Assembly: GCF_009847015.1 (NCBI RefSeq)
Contig: NZ_WVEM01000006.1
Location: forward strand, 1 to 64,000
Length of the DNA: 64,000 nucleotides
Origin: Sunxiuqinia indica
GTDB lineage: Bacteria > Bacteroidota > Bacteroidia > Bacteroidales > Prolixibacteraceae
Direction of reading: 5' to 3'
Within the stretch, counting starts at the first letter, position 1; each line of letters starts with the position of its first letter. The notes beneath the pieces are model-generated. The model was not told where the DNA came from. It worked only from the letters and a program-made list of their open reading frames with translations, and did not search any database. Of this stretch, positions 1-6,802 are shown piece after piece. The translations under genes were made by a program, and so were the position numbers.

Positions 1-54
1 TGTCTTGATACCAAAAAGTATTCAAAAAAGATCAAGTCAAAGTTGTCTTTCCAG
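1..54. repeat. Partial copy of dispersed repeat (family A)
   Basis: The first ~54 bases match, with very few differences, the start of the two longer family-A copies near 467 and 12511 (shared start TGTCTTGATACCAAAAAGTA, then ATTCAAAAAAGATCAAGTC). After this point the sequence diverges, so this copy is truncated or cut by the window edge. No gene is supported here; short frames on either strand are by-products of the repeat. Confidence 0.75.
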
Positions 55-239
55 ACGGGACCTGATTTTTGTCTTGACACAAAAACCAGGAAAAAAAGTC
101 AAGGCTGACGATGCTTTTGAACAAAAACTACGGGTCAGTCACTGCCCGAAAACCGAACTCCTCCTTTCACTCGTCAAACAAGGTTTTCTTAGCGAGTGCC
201 ATTGCTGTTTCCTTTCCTTGTTTTCCAGTTCAAAACCCT

Positions 240-660
240 CGTAGGCCGGGCTTTTCGCCTGCCAGCGAAGCGGGGGACTTAAATGTCCCAATGGAAGACT
301 CGTCATCCTGACTCGTTTCAGGATCTATTGGCGAGTTGCTCCAATATTGACCGAAACAGATTGCTGCTGTCTTCACCCTCTTGGTTCTTTATTCTTGGAT
401 CTAAAGTCTAATACCTTGTTCTCCTTGCTTATGTTGAGGCGTTGCCCCAAACCCCAAATACTTTTTTGTCTTGATACCAAAAAGTATTCAAAAAAAATCA
501 AGTCTAAGTTGTCTTTCCACGCGCGTCTGGATTTTTTCTTTCCGGCGCACGACCCGGGATACCCGCCAAAAATTCTTCCCTCCATCGCCTCCCCGGGCTA
601 CTTTGACTGGCCACCGCCTTTTTGCCTGTTCGCAAAGTGGGGGACTTTGCTATCCTTAGC
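240..660. repeat. Dispersed repeat element, family A, full copy
   Basis: The core, about 434-625, runs from GGCGTTGCCCCAA through the TGTCTTGATACCAAAAAGTA block and a GC-rich part (CCCGGGATACCCGCCAAAAA) to GGGCTACTTTGACTGGCC. It aligns with a second copy at 12478-12670. An AT-rich module with CTTGGTTCTTTATTC and CTTGTTCT lies just upstream here (about 375-427), but downstream of the core in the other copy, so the element is modular. Two related GC-rich tails with GCGGGGGACTT or GTGGGGGACTT occur near 270 and 640. The reverse strand gives a 70-aa frame of the kind often annotated as hypothetical in related genomes. I treat it as non-coding because the conservation follows DNA, not codons. Confidence 0.75.
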
Positions 661-1129
661 AGAAGCAAAATCCACAATACTTATGATTGAATAACAGCAG
701 GGGTCATAACTGTGGTCAGCCGGGTCAAGCAGTTCGTTAGCTATTCATTACAAACAACAAAATCGACCTTTTGCTCATTTATTTTCGAAATACTATTGTT
801 TATTTAGTTCAATAGCACTACCTTGGTTCACGATTCAGGTTCAGCACCCCATAATCAACAGCACAGGAGAGGAATACCGATAACAACCGAAGAACCGGGA
901 CAGGGCTGTGCAGAATCATCGGTTAACAGCTACCGGAAAAGAGAACGCTATTGACAAACAAGTCGGCATGGCCGGGCAAAAAATAAAAACAGATCTACTC
1001 AACCATTGCTGCGGTAGTGGTTATGCCGGAGAATCAAACCGGTACTAAAAAAAGGCCGCCCTGCCGTGGAAAGCTTTCGGGCGACCCAGATGTCAATAAC
1101 TAGATTAACACACTTTAAATTTAAAAAAA
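661..1129. other. Intergenic stretch, no gene seen
   Basis: No open frame with codon structure is visible on either strand. Near the end, 1051-1064 reads AAAGGCCGCCCTGC, which resembles one unit of the CCTGC array found after the next gene, and an A-rich tract leads into the ATG of that gene. No promoter of the TTTG/TAnnTTTG type stood out. Confidence 0.4.
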
Positions 1130-1873
1130 ATGGCAAACATTGATGACTACAATGCCAAATTAGCCGAAATTCAGGCTATTCCCGACGAGGAAGTAAAAGA
1201 ACCCGGTATTCCTGTTGACGTTTTCTTGCAGGAAGCTGAAAACCTGCATCACTGGAGCCTCGACGATTCCGACTCCTTAAAAGTGGTTGGAATTACCAAG
1301 GCGATGATTGACGAACTGCCTGTTCGGGCAGGGGCCTGCCGCGAAGCTCAGTCGATATGGAACAAAGACTTTCGTTCGCAACAAGAAGCACAGCAACAAT
1401 GGGGCGAACAGTCGCCCATTGCGTACGACCTGCGCAACGACCTCTTGCAATCGCTGCGTTTTGCCTACCGAAACGACCCCGCGTTATTAGGCCGCGTGAG
1501 CGCCATAACCGATGGAGCCGGACATGCCGATATGATTCAGGATCTGAACGACATCGCCGTTTTGGGGCGCGAAAACACCGAGCCGCTACTCGCCATTGGG
1601 TTCGACCTTAGTCAGCTCGACCTGGCTGCCACCCGCGCCGATGAACTGGCCGACCTGCTGGCCGAAGCCAATGGTGACAAAGCCGACAACAACGAATCGA
1701 AAGTGATGCGCGACAAAGCGTATACTCACCTAAAAGCGTTGGTGGATGAAATTCGGGAAGCCGGAAAGTATGTGTTCCGAAATGATCAGAAGCGCCTAAA
1801 TGGGTACTCCAGCCAATACTGGAAAAAACTACACCGAAAACAAAGCAGCAATAGTACTGAAACTGCTGAATAA
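1130..1873 (+). CDS. Conserved hypothetical protein, 247 aa
   Basis: This reads as a real gene: a long open frame with normal codon use, started by an ATG after an A-rich tract. The product is acidic, probably largely alpha-helical and cytoplasmic, with no signal peptide or membrane segment. The middle (about residues 113-150) carries YRNDPALLGRVSAITDG followed by DMIQDLNDIAVLG. The C-terminal third is a basic helix ending in RLNGYSSQYWKKLHRK. I do not recognise a named family and assign no function. It stands alone on the plus strand. Immediately behind its stop lies an unusual array of CCTGC/GCAGG units, so gene and array may belong together (inference from position only). Confidence 0.75.
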   Translation: MANIDDYNAKLAEIQAIPDEEVKEPGIPVDVFLQEAENLHHWSLDDSDSLKVVGITKAMIDELPVRAGACREAQSIWNKDFRSQQEAQQQWGEQSPIAYDLRNDLLQSLRFAYRNDPALLGRVSAITDGAGHADMIQDLNDIAVLGRENTEPLLAIGFDLSQLDLAATRADELADLLAEANGDKADNNESKVMRDKAYTHLKALVDEIREAGKYVFRNDQKRLNGYSSQYWKKLHRKQSSNSTETAE

Positions 1874-1875
1874 TA

Positions 1876-2080
1876 GCGTCCTGCACCATTACCGGGCGTC
1901 CTGCGAACCTGTGGGGCGCCCTGCTTAATTTTACCCCTCCCTGCACCGATTTTAGGCGTCCCTGCGCTGCAGGATTACAAAAAAGTGCCGCAGGGCGGGA
2001 AAAAAGGCCGCAGGAATGGCCAAAAACGGCGCAGGATCACAAAAGAGGCCGAAGGGAACCACAAAAGTGGTGCAGGACAG
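1876..2080. repeat. 11-unit CCTGC/GCAGG array, ~20.5-bp period, with mid-point inversion
   Basis: CTGC cores start at 1881, 1901, 1921, 1941 and 1962. Then the motif flips, and GCAGG (one GAAGG) cores start at 1969, 1990, 2010, 2031, 2051 and 2072. Steps are 20 or 21 bp throughout, close to two helical turns. Plus-orientation units read roughly GGCGTCCTGC plus ten variable bases. The inverted units read GGCCGCAGG plus a purine/A-rich spacer. The switch point, CCTGCGCTGCAGG at 1961-1973, is a small palindrome. Alternating 20/21 steps break any reading frame, so it is not a coding repeat. Unit length and lack of separate spacers argue against CRISPR. It could act as a DNA protein-binding array or fold into a long imperfect hairpin in RNA. 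Confidence 0.8.
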
Positions 2081-2097
2081 ATAAAGAAGCCACTCCA

Positions 2098-2131
2098 AGG
2101 AGTACCCGAGCGCAGCGAGGGGGAGGTGGTT
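2098..2131 (+). repeat. REP-like palindromic element (family B), copy 1
   Basis: The element reads GGAGTACCCGAGCGCAGCGA followed by GGGGGAGGTGGTT. A short hairpin-forming middle is flanked by conserved GGAGTACCC and GGGGAGGTGG ends. It lies about 75 bp upstream of the DUF559 gene, pointing towards it. Other copies are at 2608 (inverted), 2841 and, partly, 2912. Confidence 0.75.
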
Positions 2132-2207
2132 GTTATCCCATTGAAATGTCATGATTGAAAGATCAGATTTGATTTATTTTGAAAATTGCCCGAACTTGAA
2201 ATGAAAA

Positions 2208-2585
2208 ATGGTCAAGCTAAACAACCGGACTTACCTCAAGGATATTCGCAAGAGGCTGCGAAACCATTCCACAGCAGCCGAAGCAACACTCTGGAAGACA
2301 TTAAAGAAGAAACAGGTAGCAGGGTTGAAATTCCGTCGGCAGCATGCTGTTGGTAACTATATCCTGGATTTCTATTGCCCGGAAATCCAACTGGGAATTG
2401 AACTGGATGGGGAATTCCACGCTGGTCCCGCAGCCGAAGAAGATGATCGCAATCGTGATTCCTACTTTAACTCACCTGGAATCGAAGTTCTCCACTTCGA
2501 AAACCGATGGGTGTTTGAATATCCCCAGGACATTGTGGAGGCTATTTTGGAGGTAAAGACCAAACGAACACAGCAAAAGTCCTGA
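2208..2585 (+). CDS. DUF559 domain protein, Vsr/PD-(D/E)xK endonuclease-like
   Basis: The 125-aa product matches the DUF559 pattern over its whole length. It has a basic N-terminus RKRLRNHSTAAEATLWKTLK, then GLKFRRQHAVGNYILDFYCP, IELDGEFH and a C-terminal FENRWVFEYPQDIV. DUF559 belongs to the restriction-endonuclease fold related to Vsr. The Asp of LDFYCP and the Glu/Asp of IELDG are the likely metal ligands. Length is normal for the family. No nuclease substrate is known, so the role is inferred only at fold level. The gene sits alone between family-B palindromes pointing at it from both sides, an arrangement that suggests it travels with or acts on them. ATG at 2208 gives the full domain. 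Confidence 0.88.
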   Translation: MVKLNNRTYLKDIRKRLRNHSTAAEATLWKTLKKKQVAGLKFRRQHAVGNYILDFYCPEIQLGIELDGEFHAGPAAEEDDRNRDSYFNSPGIEVLHFENRWVFEYPQDIVEAILEVKTKRTQQKS

Positions 2586-2607
2586 TCCATCCTGAAAAGA
2601 GAGCTGA

Positions 2608-2643
2608 ACCACCTCCCTCCCGGTAAACCGGGAGTACTCCTCC
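2608..2643 (-). repeat. REP-like palindromic element (family B), copy 2, inverted
   Basis: On the minus strand this reads GGAGGAGTACTCCCGGTTTA and CCGGGAGGGAGGTGG, the same ends as copies 1 and 3 with a different central hairpin (CCCGG/CCGGG). It begins 22 bp after the DUF559 stop and, with copy 1, forms an inverted pair around that gene. It is followed by CTCCTCCTTGGAATAGGAGGAG, an additional small palindrome. Confidence 0.75.
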
Positions 2644-2827
2644 TTGGAATAGGAGGAGAATTTACGGCAGTGACACTCCGCTTGCCTTTAGCTTTCACCC
2701 AAGCGAAAAATCTCCTAACCCCATTTACCGCAGTGACAAGCTCCAAACTCCCGGGAGAAAAATTTAGTACCGTGACAACACGTTTGCTTCAAGCTCCAAA
2801 CCCACGAAGAACCACCAGGCCCATTTT

Positions 2828-2935
2828 CTCCTCCTATTATAGGAGGAGTACCCAAGCGCAGCGAGGGGGAGGTGGTTTTCCTTTTCAAGAGCTTGTCCGG
2901 CTTTTGACGGAAGGAGTGCCCGAGTATAGCGAGTG
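2828..2935 (+). repeat. REP-like palindromic elements (family B), copy 3 and partial copy 4
   Basis: A palindrome CTCCTCCTATTATAGGAGGA(G) leads into copy 3 at 2841-2877, nearly identical to copy 1 (GGAGTACCCAAGCGCAGCGA then GGGGGAGGTGGTT). A degenerate fourth copy, GGAGTGCCCGAGTATAGCGA, lies at 2912-2935. The 530 bp between the DUF559 gene and the next gene contain no coding frame that I can support. Repeated fragments such as GGCAGTGACA and CTCCAAACCC... suggest the whole stretch grew by repeat insertion. Confidence 0.7.
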
Positions 2936-3116
2936 AATACCGTTTTAAAGGTTATTCCAGTCGAAACCGGAAAAAACAAAACCGAAACAGGAAAGCTTTT
3001 CAACACCACAATCAAATCCGAGGTCCGAGGAGTGTCTGCTTAAGATACCGAAGGAAAAAACAAACAATTTGATTTTCTGTGCGTTTCAGTTAAAACAAGC
3101 TTAAAGTATTAAAAAT

Positions 3117-3326
3117 ATGGAATTTAACGAAAAAATTAAAACCGAATTAGAAGGAAGAATCAAAAAAGTGGAAGACCTTATTGCAAAAAAAGGAATCGGC
3201 TCGAAACAGCTTAAAAAAGTAAGAAAAACACAACGCAATGTGAATATGGCTGTTATTGTAGGTAGCCTGATTACTCTTGCAGGAATTACCGTGTGGGCAA
3301 TGAGTAATAGCCACAAAGAAGATTAG
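3117..3326 (+). CDS. Small single-pass membrane protein, 69 aa
   Basis: The short frame has a clear architecture. The charged, lysine-rich N-terminal half (about residues 1-42, heptad-like EGRIKKVEDLIAKKG) could form a helix or coiled coil. It is followed by one hydrophobic segment, about residues 44-62 (MAVIVGSLITLAGITVWAM), and a short polar tail. An ATG follows an A/T-rich leader typical of Bacteroidota. No family is recognised; topology and function are unknown. It is not part of an obvious operon. Small size leaves some doubt that it is expressed. Confidence 0.55.
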   Translation: MEFNEKIKTELEGRIKKVEDLIAKKGIGSKQLKKVRKTQRNVNMAVIVGSLITLAGITVWAMSNSHKED

Positions 3327-3673
3327 CAGTCTACCTGATTGAACCCGTTGGTACACCAACAGCAAATGCCCTTCTGGGGGTATTTGTTAAATGATTCATC
3401 TTCCCTTTACACCCACCCGGGAGCGTATTATTCCGTTGATGTTAAGCTCCGACCAGGGGTGAGGCCAATAAGCATTGCAGCAAATTAACAGAACTACTGC
3501 TGAACCGGATCATATTCCCAGACTTTCCTGTTTCATCCTTTCGAACACTCCGAACATACCATACATGCAACCGCGCGATAGCGAAGAGTTGCATCGTTCC
3601 TATTTAGTTTCGCACAACACCAGCCCATTCAGTTCATTTTTATTTCTTAAAATAATAGCACCTGATCTGATCA
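3327..3673. other. Intergenic stretch with small hairpins
   Basis: No gene is supported. A short perfect hairpin GTTGGTACACCAAC (about 3348-3361) and a second imperfect one, CAAATGCCC/GGGGGTATTTG (about 3364-3388), follow the small membrane protein. They could end its transcript, although no long T-run follows. The remainder leads into the decayed transposase and holds nothing else I can name. Confidence 0.35.
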
Positions 3674-4048
3674 ATGGATAAATTCCAGCATCAATACCGC
3701 ATACCGTCAGCCCGCCTGCAAAATTGGGATTACAGTTCGAACGCTACCTATTTTGTAACCATCTGCACCGGTGGACGGGAATGTTATTTCGGCCATGTGC
3801 AGGACAGGGAAATGGTTTTGTCGGAAACAGGCCGTTTGGTCAATTCAGAATGGTTGAAAACAGTTGACATGCGCAGGGATATGAATTTAACGACGGGCGA
3901 ATAGGTGGTTATGCCCAATCATTTTCATGCGATCGTTATTATTGGTGCAAACGATTATAACCTGCACGGTAATGGCGGAAATGACAGAGACGCGATGCAT
4001 CGAACCCAAAACCCGGACAAGGGTAGAAATGGGTGGTGGGGTTTTTAA
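3674..4048 (+). pseudogene. Decayed REP-associated tyrosine (Y1/RAYT) transposase
   Basis: The first 76 codons encode a clear RAYT N-terminus: SARLQNWDYSSNATYFVTIC, TGGRECYFGHV and a (V)NSEWLKTVDMRRDMNL-like segment. A TAG at 3902-3904 interrupts the frame. Reading on in the same frame gives VVMPNHFHAIVIIG, which contains the HUH metal-binding motif of the family, then NDRDAMHR, before another stop at 4046-4048. The C-terminal part with the catalytic Tyr is missing. Members of this family mobilise short palindromic repeats (established knowledge), so the copy is a likely remnant of a system that once acted on repeats in this region. It is not functional as read, barring stop-codon error. Confidence 0.85.
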
Positions 4049-4078
4049 CCACGCATTAAAAAAAATCCCCCGACAAAA

Positions 4079-4780
4079 TCACAGCGCATCGAACACAACC
4101 CGCAGTTCGTTATAGTAGATCGTTGTGGTGGCTTCAAAGCCGGAGTCGGTTCCAACGATCAGCCATACGTTGCCGTCCGCGTCCGAGGTCACCGTAAAAG
4201 GCTCACTGTTGCTCACTGTTTTCAGGGTATATACTTCCTGATCCGTATCGTTCGAAAAATCGCCCAAGACCAGCATGTCCATGCCGCCCTGGCTTTGGTT
4301 GCCCTTGTCGATGTTCATACGGTAGTAGCCCATGTTATCCTCTTCCGGAAGGGGTTCCGTGGTGGTAGCCCCAGCTTTAATGTAGACCGATTCGCCCGGA
4401 CTTCCGCCAACACCCACCTGGTCATCAGGCACATTCGATGCAAATTCGACCGTAAAGGACACATAATAGGTGGTGTTGGGTTCCAGGTCCGAAACGCCGG
4501 TTTTCATATACATAAACAAGTCATCGCTCATGTTCGTACCCGAAAGCTTGATGGCTCCTTCGGTTTCATCCAGCGGTGCCGGCAGCATGGCTTCGTCAAA
4601 AGTCAGCTCGTAGGCCTCTTCCTCGCCCACAGGATAATCGGCGAAGCCGCCAACCCATCCTTCGGCCCCGGCATTAAAACTATACGAAAGCTCAACTTGG
4701 CCAATCCCATCGTCTTCATCGTCACTACACGATGTCAAGGCTATCAATAAAAGCCCTGCTAAAATTATTCTGCTTATCAT
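4079..4780 (-). CDS. Secreted lipoprotein, 233 aa, unknown function
   Basis: The product starts with an SPII signal, ILAGLLLIALTSC, with the lipobox Cys near residue 18. An Asp-rich stretch follows (SDDEDD), so the mature protein is lipidated and probably surface-exposed or periplasmic. The remaining ~210 residues look like a beta-sandwich. There are aromatic and Thr-rich strands (EPNTTYYVSFTVEFAS; TTIYYNELRVVF) and a carbohydrate-binding-module-like flavour: a GAEGWVGGFADYP opening typical of jelly-roll domains. I cannot name a family. It stands alone, converging on the transposase remnant. Confidence 0.75.
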   Translation of the reverse strand: MISRIILAGLLLIALTSCSDDEDDGIGQVELSYSFNAGAEGWVGGFADYPVGEEEAYELTFDEAMLPAPLDETEGAIKLSGTNMSDDLFMYMKTGVSDLEPNTTYYVSFTVEFASNVPDDQVGVGGSPGESVYIKAGATTTEPLPEEDNMGYYRMNIDKGNQSQGGMDMLVLGDFSNDTDQEVYTLKTVSNSEPFTVTSDADGNVWLIVGTDSGFEATTTIYYNELRVVFDAL

Positions 4781-5205
4781 CTTTCAAAATTTTTAATGGT
4801 TATTCAATATTCACTAAAAGATGATCTGAAATAAGCTTGCCAAACACCAAAAGATGAATCGCCCAGTTGCTTATGGCGCTCAAAAACAGAAAATCTAGCG
4901 ATTCCAGCAGCAGGCAACGATCCAGGAACCGACAGCAGGGCGGCCAGTTGTGGAAAATTTTTCCTACCCGTGGAAACCCTTTCATAGGCCAACGAAGTTA
5001 TAACGGTGGAATTTGCTTTGCCTGTCTTGCCAACTCTTGAAGGTTCGCCAAGCTTGCCAGCGTTTGGCAATTACTCGACTGAAATCGACGCCCCCGGGCT
5101 ACGGGTTTTCAAAAACAGCAAACAGTCTGGAAAAGGGGAAAGGGCAAATTTGTGGCACCAGCGGTGATTTCCTAACTTTAAGAACATGAAAAACAATCTG
5201 TAAAT
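4781..5205. other. Intergenic stretch, no gene supported
   Basis: Two overlapping minus-strand frames of 61 and 88 codons exist but have low-complexity, unconvincing composition and no start context. A direct repetition of GCCAA/CTTGCCA words occurs around 5025-5070. I see no RNA gene or clear promoter ahead of the glycosylase gene. Confidence 0.35.
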
Positions 5206-5868
5206 ATGCACATCGTTTATGAATCTGATATAGAATTTTTCCAGAAGATGCTACTTCACTGGTATGCTGAAAATGGACGGAGCTTTCCTTGGAGGAATAA
5301 ATCGGCGTCAAACTATGTCCTTATTATTTCTGAAGTTTTTTTGCAACGCACAAAAGCAGAAACCGTTGCTCGTTTTCTTCCATCCTTTCTAAAAAAATAT
5401 CCTTCGTGGAAGCAGTTGGGAGAGGCAAATGAAGAAGAACTACAAGAAGTGCTAAGACCTATCGGATTGTATAAACAGCGCGGAACCCGACTATACCAAT
5501 TGGCCCAAGAGTTAAAGAAAAAGAAAGGCCGATTCCCAAAAAAACGTAATCAAGTGGAAGATTTAGCGATGATGGGGCAGTATATTACGAATGCCTTTGA
5601 ACTGTATGTATTGAAAAAGAAAGCTCCACTGCTTGATGTAAACATGGCCCGGTTACTTGAGCGCTTCTTTGGTGAGCGAAAAATGGCTGATATCCGGCAT
5701 GACCCATATCTTCAAACACTTGCTTACCGGGTTGTGGATACTGAGAAATCTAGAGAAATAAACTGGGCAATTTTAGACTTTGGTGCACTAGTCTGTAGGA
5801 AAATCGCGCCGAAGTGCTATATTTGCTCATTATCAAAAAAATGTAAATACTATAACCAAAATGGTTGA
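5206..5868 (+). CDS. MIG-type T/G mismatch DNA glycosylase (HhH-GPD, [4Fe-4S])
   Basis: The 220-aa HhH-GPD protein is of the EndoIII/MutY superfamily but lacks the MutY C-terminal domain. The helix-hairpin-helix region carries MMGQYITNAF. The position that is Lys in EndoIII and Ser in MutY is Tyr126, followed by the catalytic Asp144 in LLDVNMARLL. Tyr plus Asp is the signature of MIG-type thymine glycosylases such as Mig.MthI. The iron-sulphur loop is C197-X6-C204-X2-C207-X5-C213. Such enzymes remove T from T/G mismatches made by deamination of 5-methylcytosine. The stop overlaps the start of the next gene by 8 nt, so both are co-transcribed, and a 5mC methyltransferase faces them. The role as the repair arm of this R-M locus is therefore strongly suggested. 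The alternative is a diverged adenine glycosylase. Confidence 0.88.
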   Translation: MHIVYESDIEFFQKMLLHWYAENGRSFPWRNKSASNYVLIISEVFLQRTKAETVARFLPSFLKKYPSWKQLGEANEEELQEVLRPIGLYKQRGTRLYQLAQELKKKKGRFPKKRNQVEDLAMMGQYITNAFELYVLKKKAPLLDVNMARLLERFFGERKMADIRHDPYLQTLAYRVVDTEKSREINWAILDFGALVCRKIAPKCYICSLSKKCKYYNQNG

Positions 5869-6802
5869 CAACATCTGTGAACATCTCAGAAAGCTCTCTG
5901 TTGAGAGCTGTTTTGAACTTTCGGCGTTTAGAAATGGGTGGAGCACATGGAAGATAGAAATCCAAAATATTCTTGGGCCTTCCTTCGACGAGTCTGACAT
6001 TATTAATCTCGGGGATCATCTGTCCTCAATTTTTGGAACGACTGGAAAGGCAGGAAGAAGTCAAAGCGAGGTATCGGGTGGCGGATACGGATGGGAAGGG
6101 TTGATATGCTGGTACTTAAATCTCAATATGATCGGAAGTCGAGCAGTTGCAGTACGAAAAATATCAGCGTTACCTAGCTCTCTGAGAGATTCTATTTCTG
6201 TAAATTATGGAAACTTCCGAAGCAACACAGAGTCTGATATTACTGTTGTAATTTTCCCAGCTGTGAACGAATTCACCTCGGATAAAAACAATCTAACCAT
6301 AACCAATAGAGGAGGGAGATCAATCCCCTTAACAGTTCGTAATAAGTACAACATAAAACCCATCTTGGAAAGACTCGCAGAAATTCATTTTGATCGTTTT
6401 GAGCTGGGGATAATACAATGCAAAACTAACTGGAACGACAACGCGCAGATACCAATGCTATGGAGCATGATATATGAAGCGAACTCATTTAGTAACCGTG
6501 CAATTTCGGTTGGAAGAAATGGATATAGCATAAGTGATTTAAGACACTTCACATACTCTTTTTGTACAGTTCCAACAAACAGTCTAGATAACTACACGCA
6601 GAACTCAACCTCAGTAAATAGAGTAAGAAATTTGACTGGAGGAAATTACTGGGGGAACATATCCAGTAATGGAATAGCCTCCTCCGTTAAAGAAATATTC
6701 AATAATAATTTCAAAAGTGCGTTTTCTCCTAATCAACGAACTACACTGAGAAACTCGTTGTCTGAAATAGCAAGCGAACTAAGTTATTTCGACATTAGTT
6801 AA
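5861..6802 (+). CDS. Probable type II restriction endonuclease
   Basis: The 313-aa product is cytoplasmic with no membrane segment. Its position, overlapping the glycosylase upstream by 8 nt and the methyltransferase tail downstream by 8 nt on the opposite strand, is what an R-M endonuclease would have. A plausible PD-(D/E)xK core is visible: E124-S-D126 in NTESDITVVIF, then ELGIIQCKTNWNDNAQIPML, where Q186-C-K188 would supply the xK half and flanking beta strands. An earlier GYGWEGLICWYLN helix may hold a supporting Glu (E79). I cannot name the recognition site. Call rests on motif plus context; sequence search against REBASE would settle it. Confidence 0.75.
   Translation: MVDNICEHLRKLSVESCFELSAFRNGWSTWKIEIQNILGPSFDESDIINLGDHLSSIFGTTGKAGRSQSEVSGGGYGWEGLICWYLNLNMIGSRAVAVRKISALPSSLRDSISVNYGNFRSNTESDITVVIFPAVNEFTSDKNNLTITNRGGRSIPLTVRNKYNIKPILERLAEIHFDRFELGIIQCKTNWNDNAQIPMLWSMIYEANSFSNRAISVGRNGYSISDLRHFTYSFCTVPTNSLDNYTQNSTSVNRVRNLTGGNYWGNISSNGIASSVKEIFNNNFKSAFSPNQRTTLRNSLSEIASELSYFDIS

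Noticed and set aside
373-585. Hypothetical protein of 70 aa in repeat family A
   Set aside because: Frame is a by-product of a DNA repeat present elsewhere in the window with frame-independent changes.
1876-2080. CRISPR array
   Set aside because: Units follow one another every 20-21 bp, cores flip orientation, and there are no unique spacers of 30+ bp or cas genes.
1952-2152. Minus-strand 66-aa frame through the array as a heptad-repeat protein
   Set aside because: The step alternates between 20 and 21 bp, so no repeat keeps its frame; conservation is at DNA level.
4295-4750. 151-aa plus-strand frame
   Set aside because: Antisense shadow of the lipoprotein gene, which has signal peptide and lipobox.
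4804-5070. Minus-strand 88-aa frame
   Set aside because: No start context, low-complexity composition and no recognisable domain.
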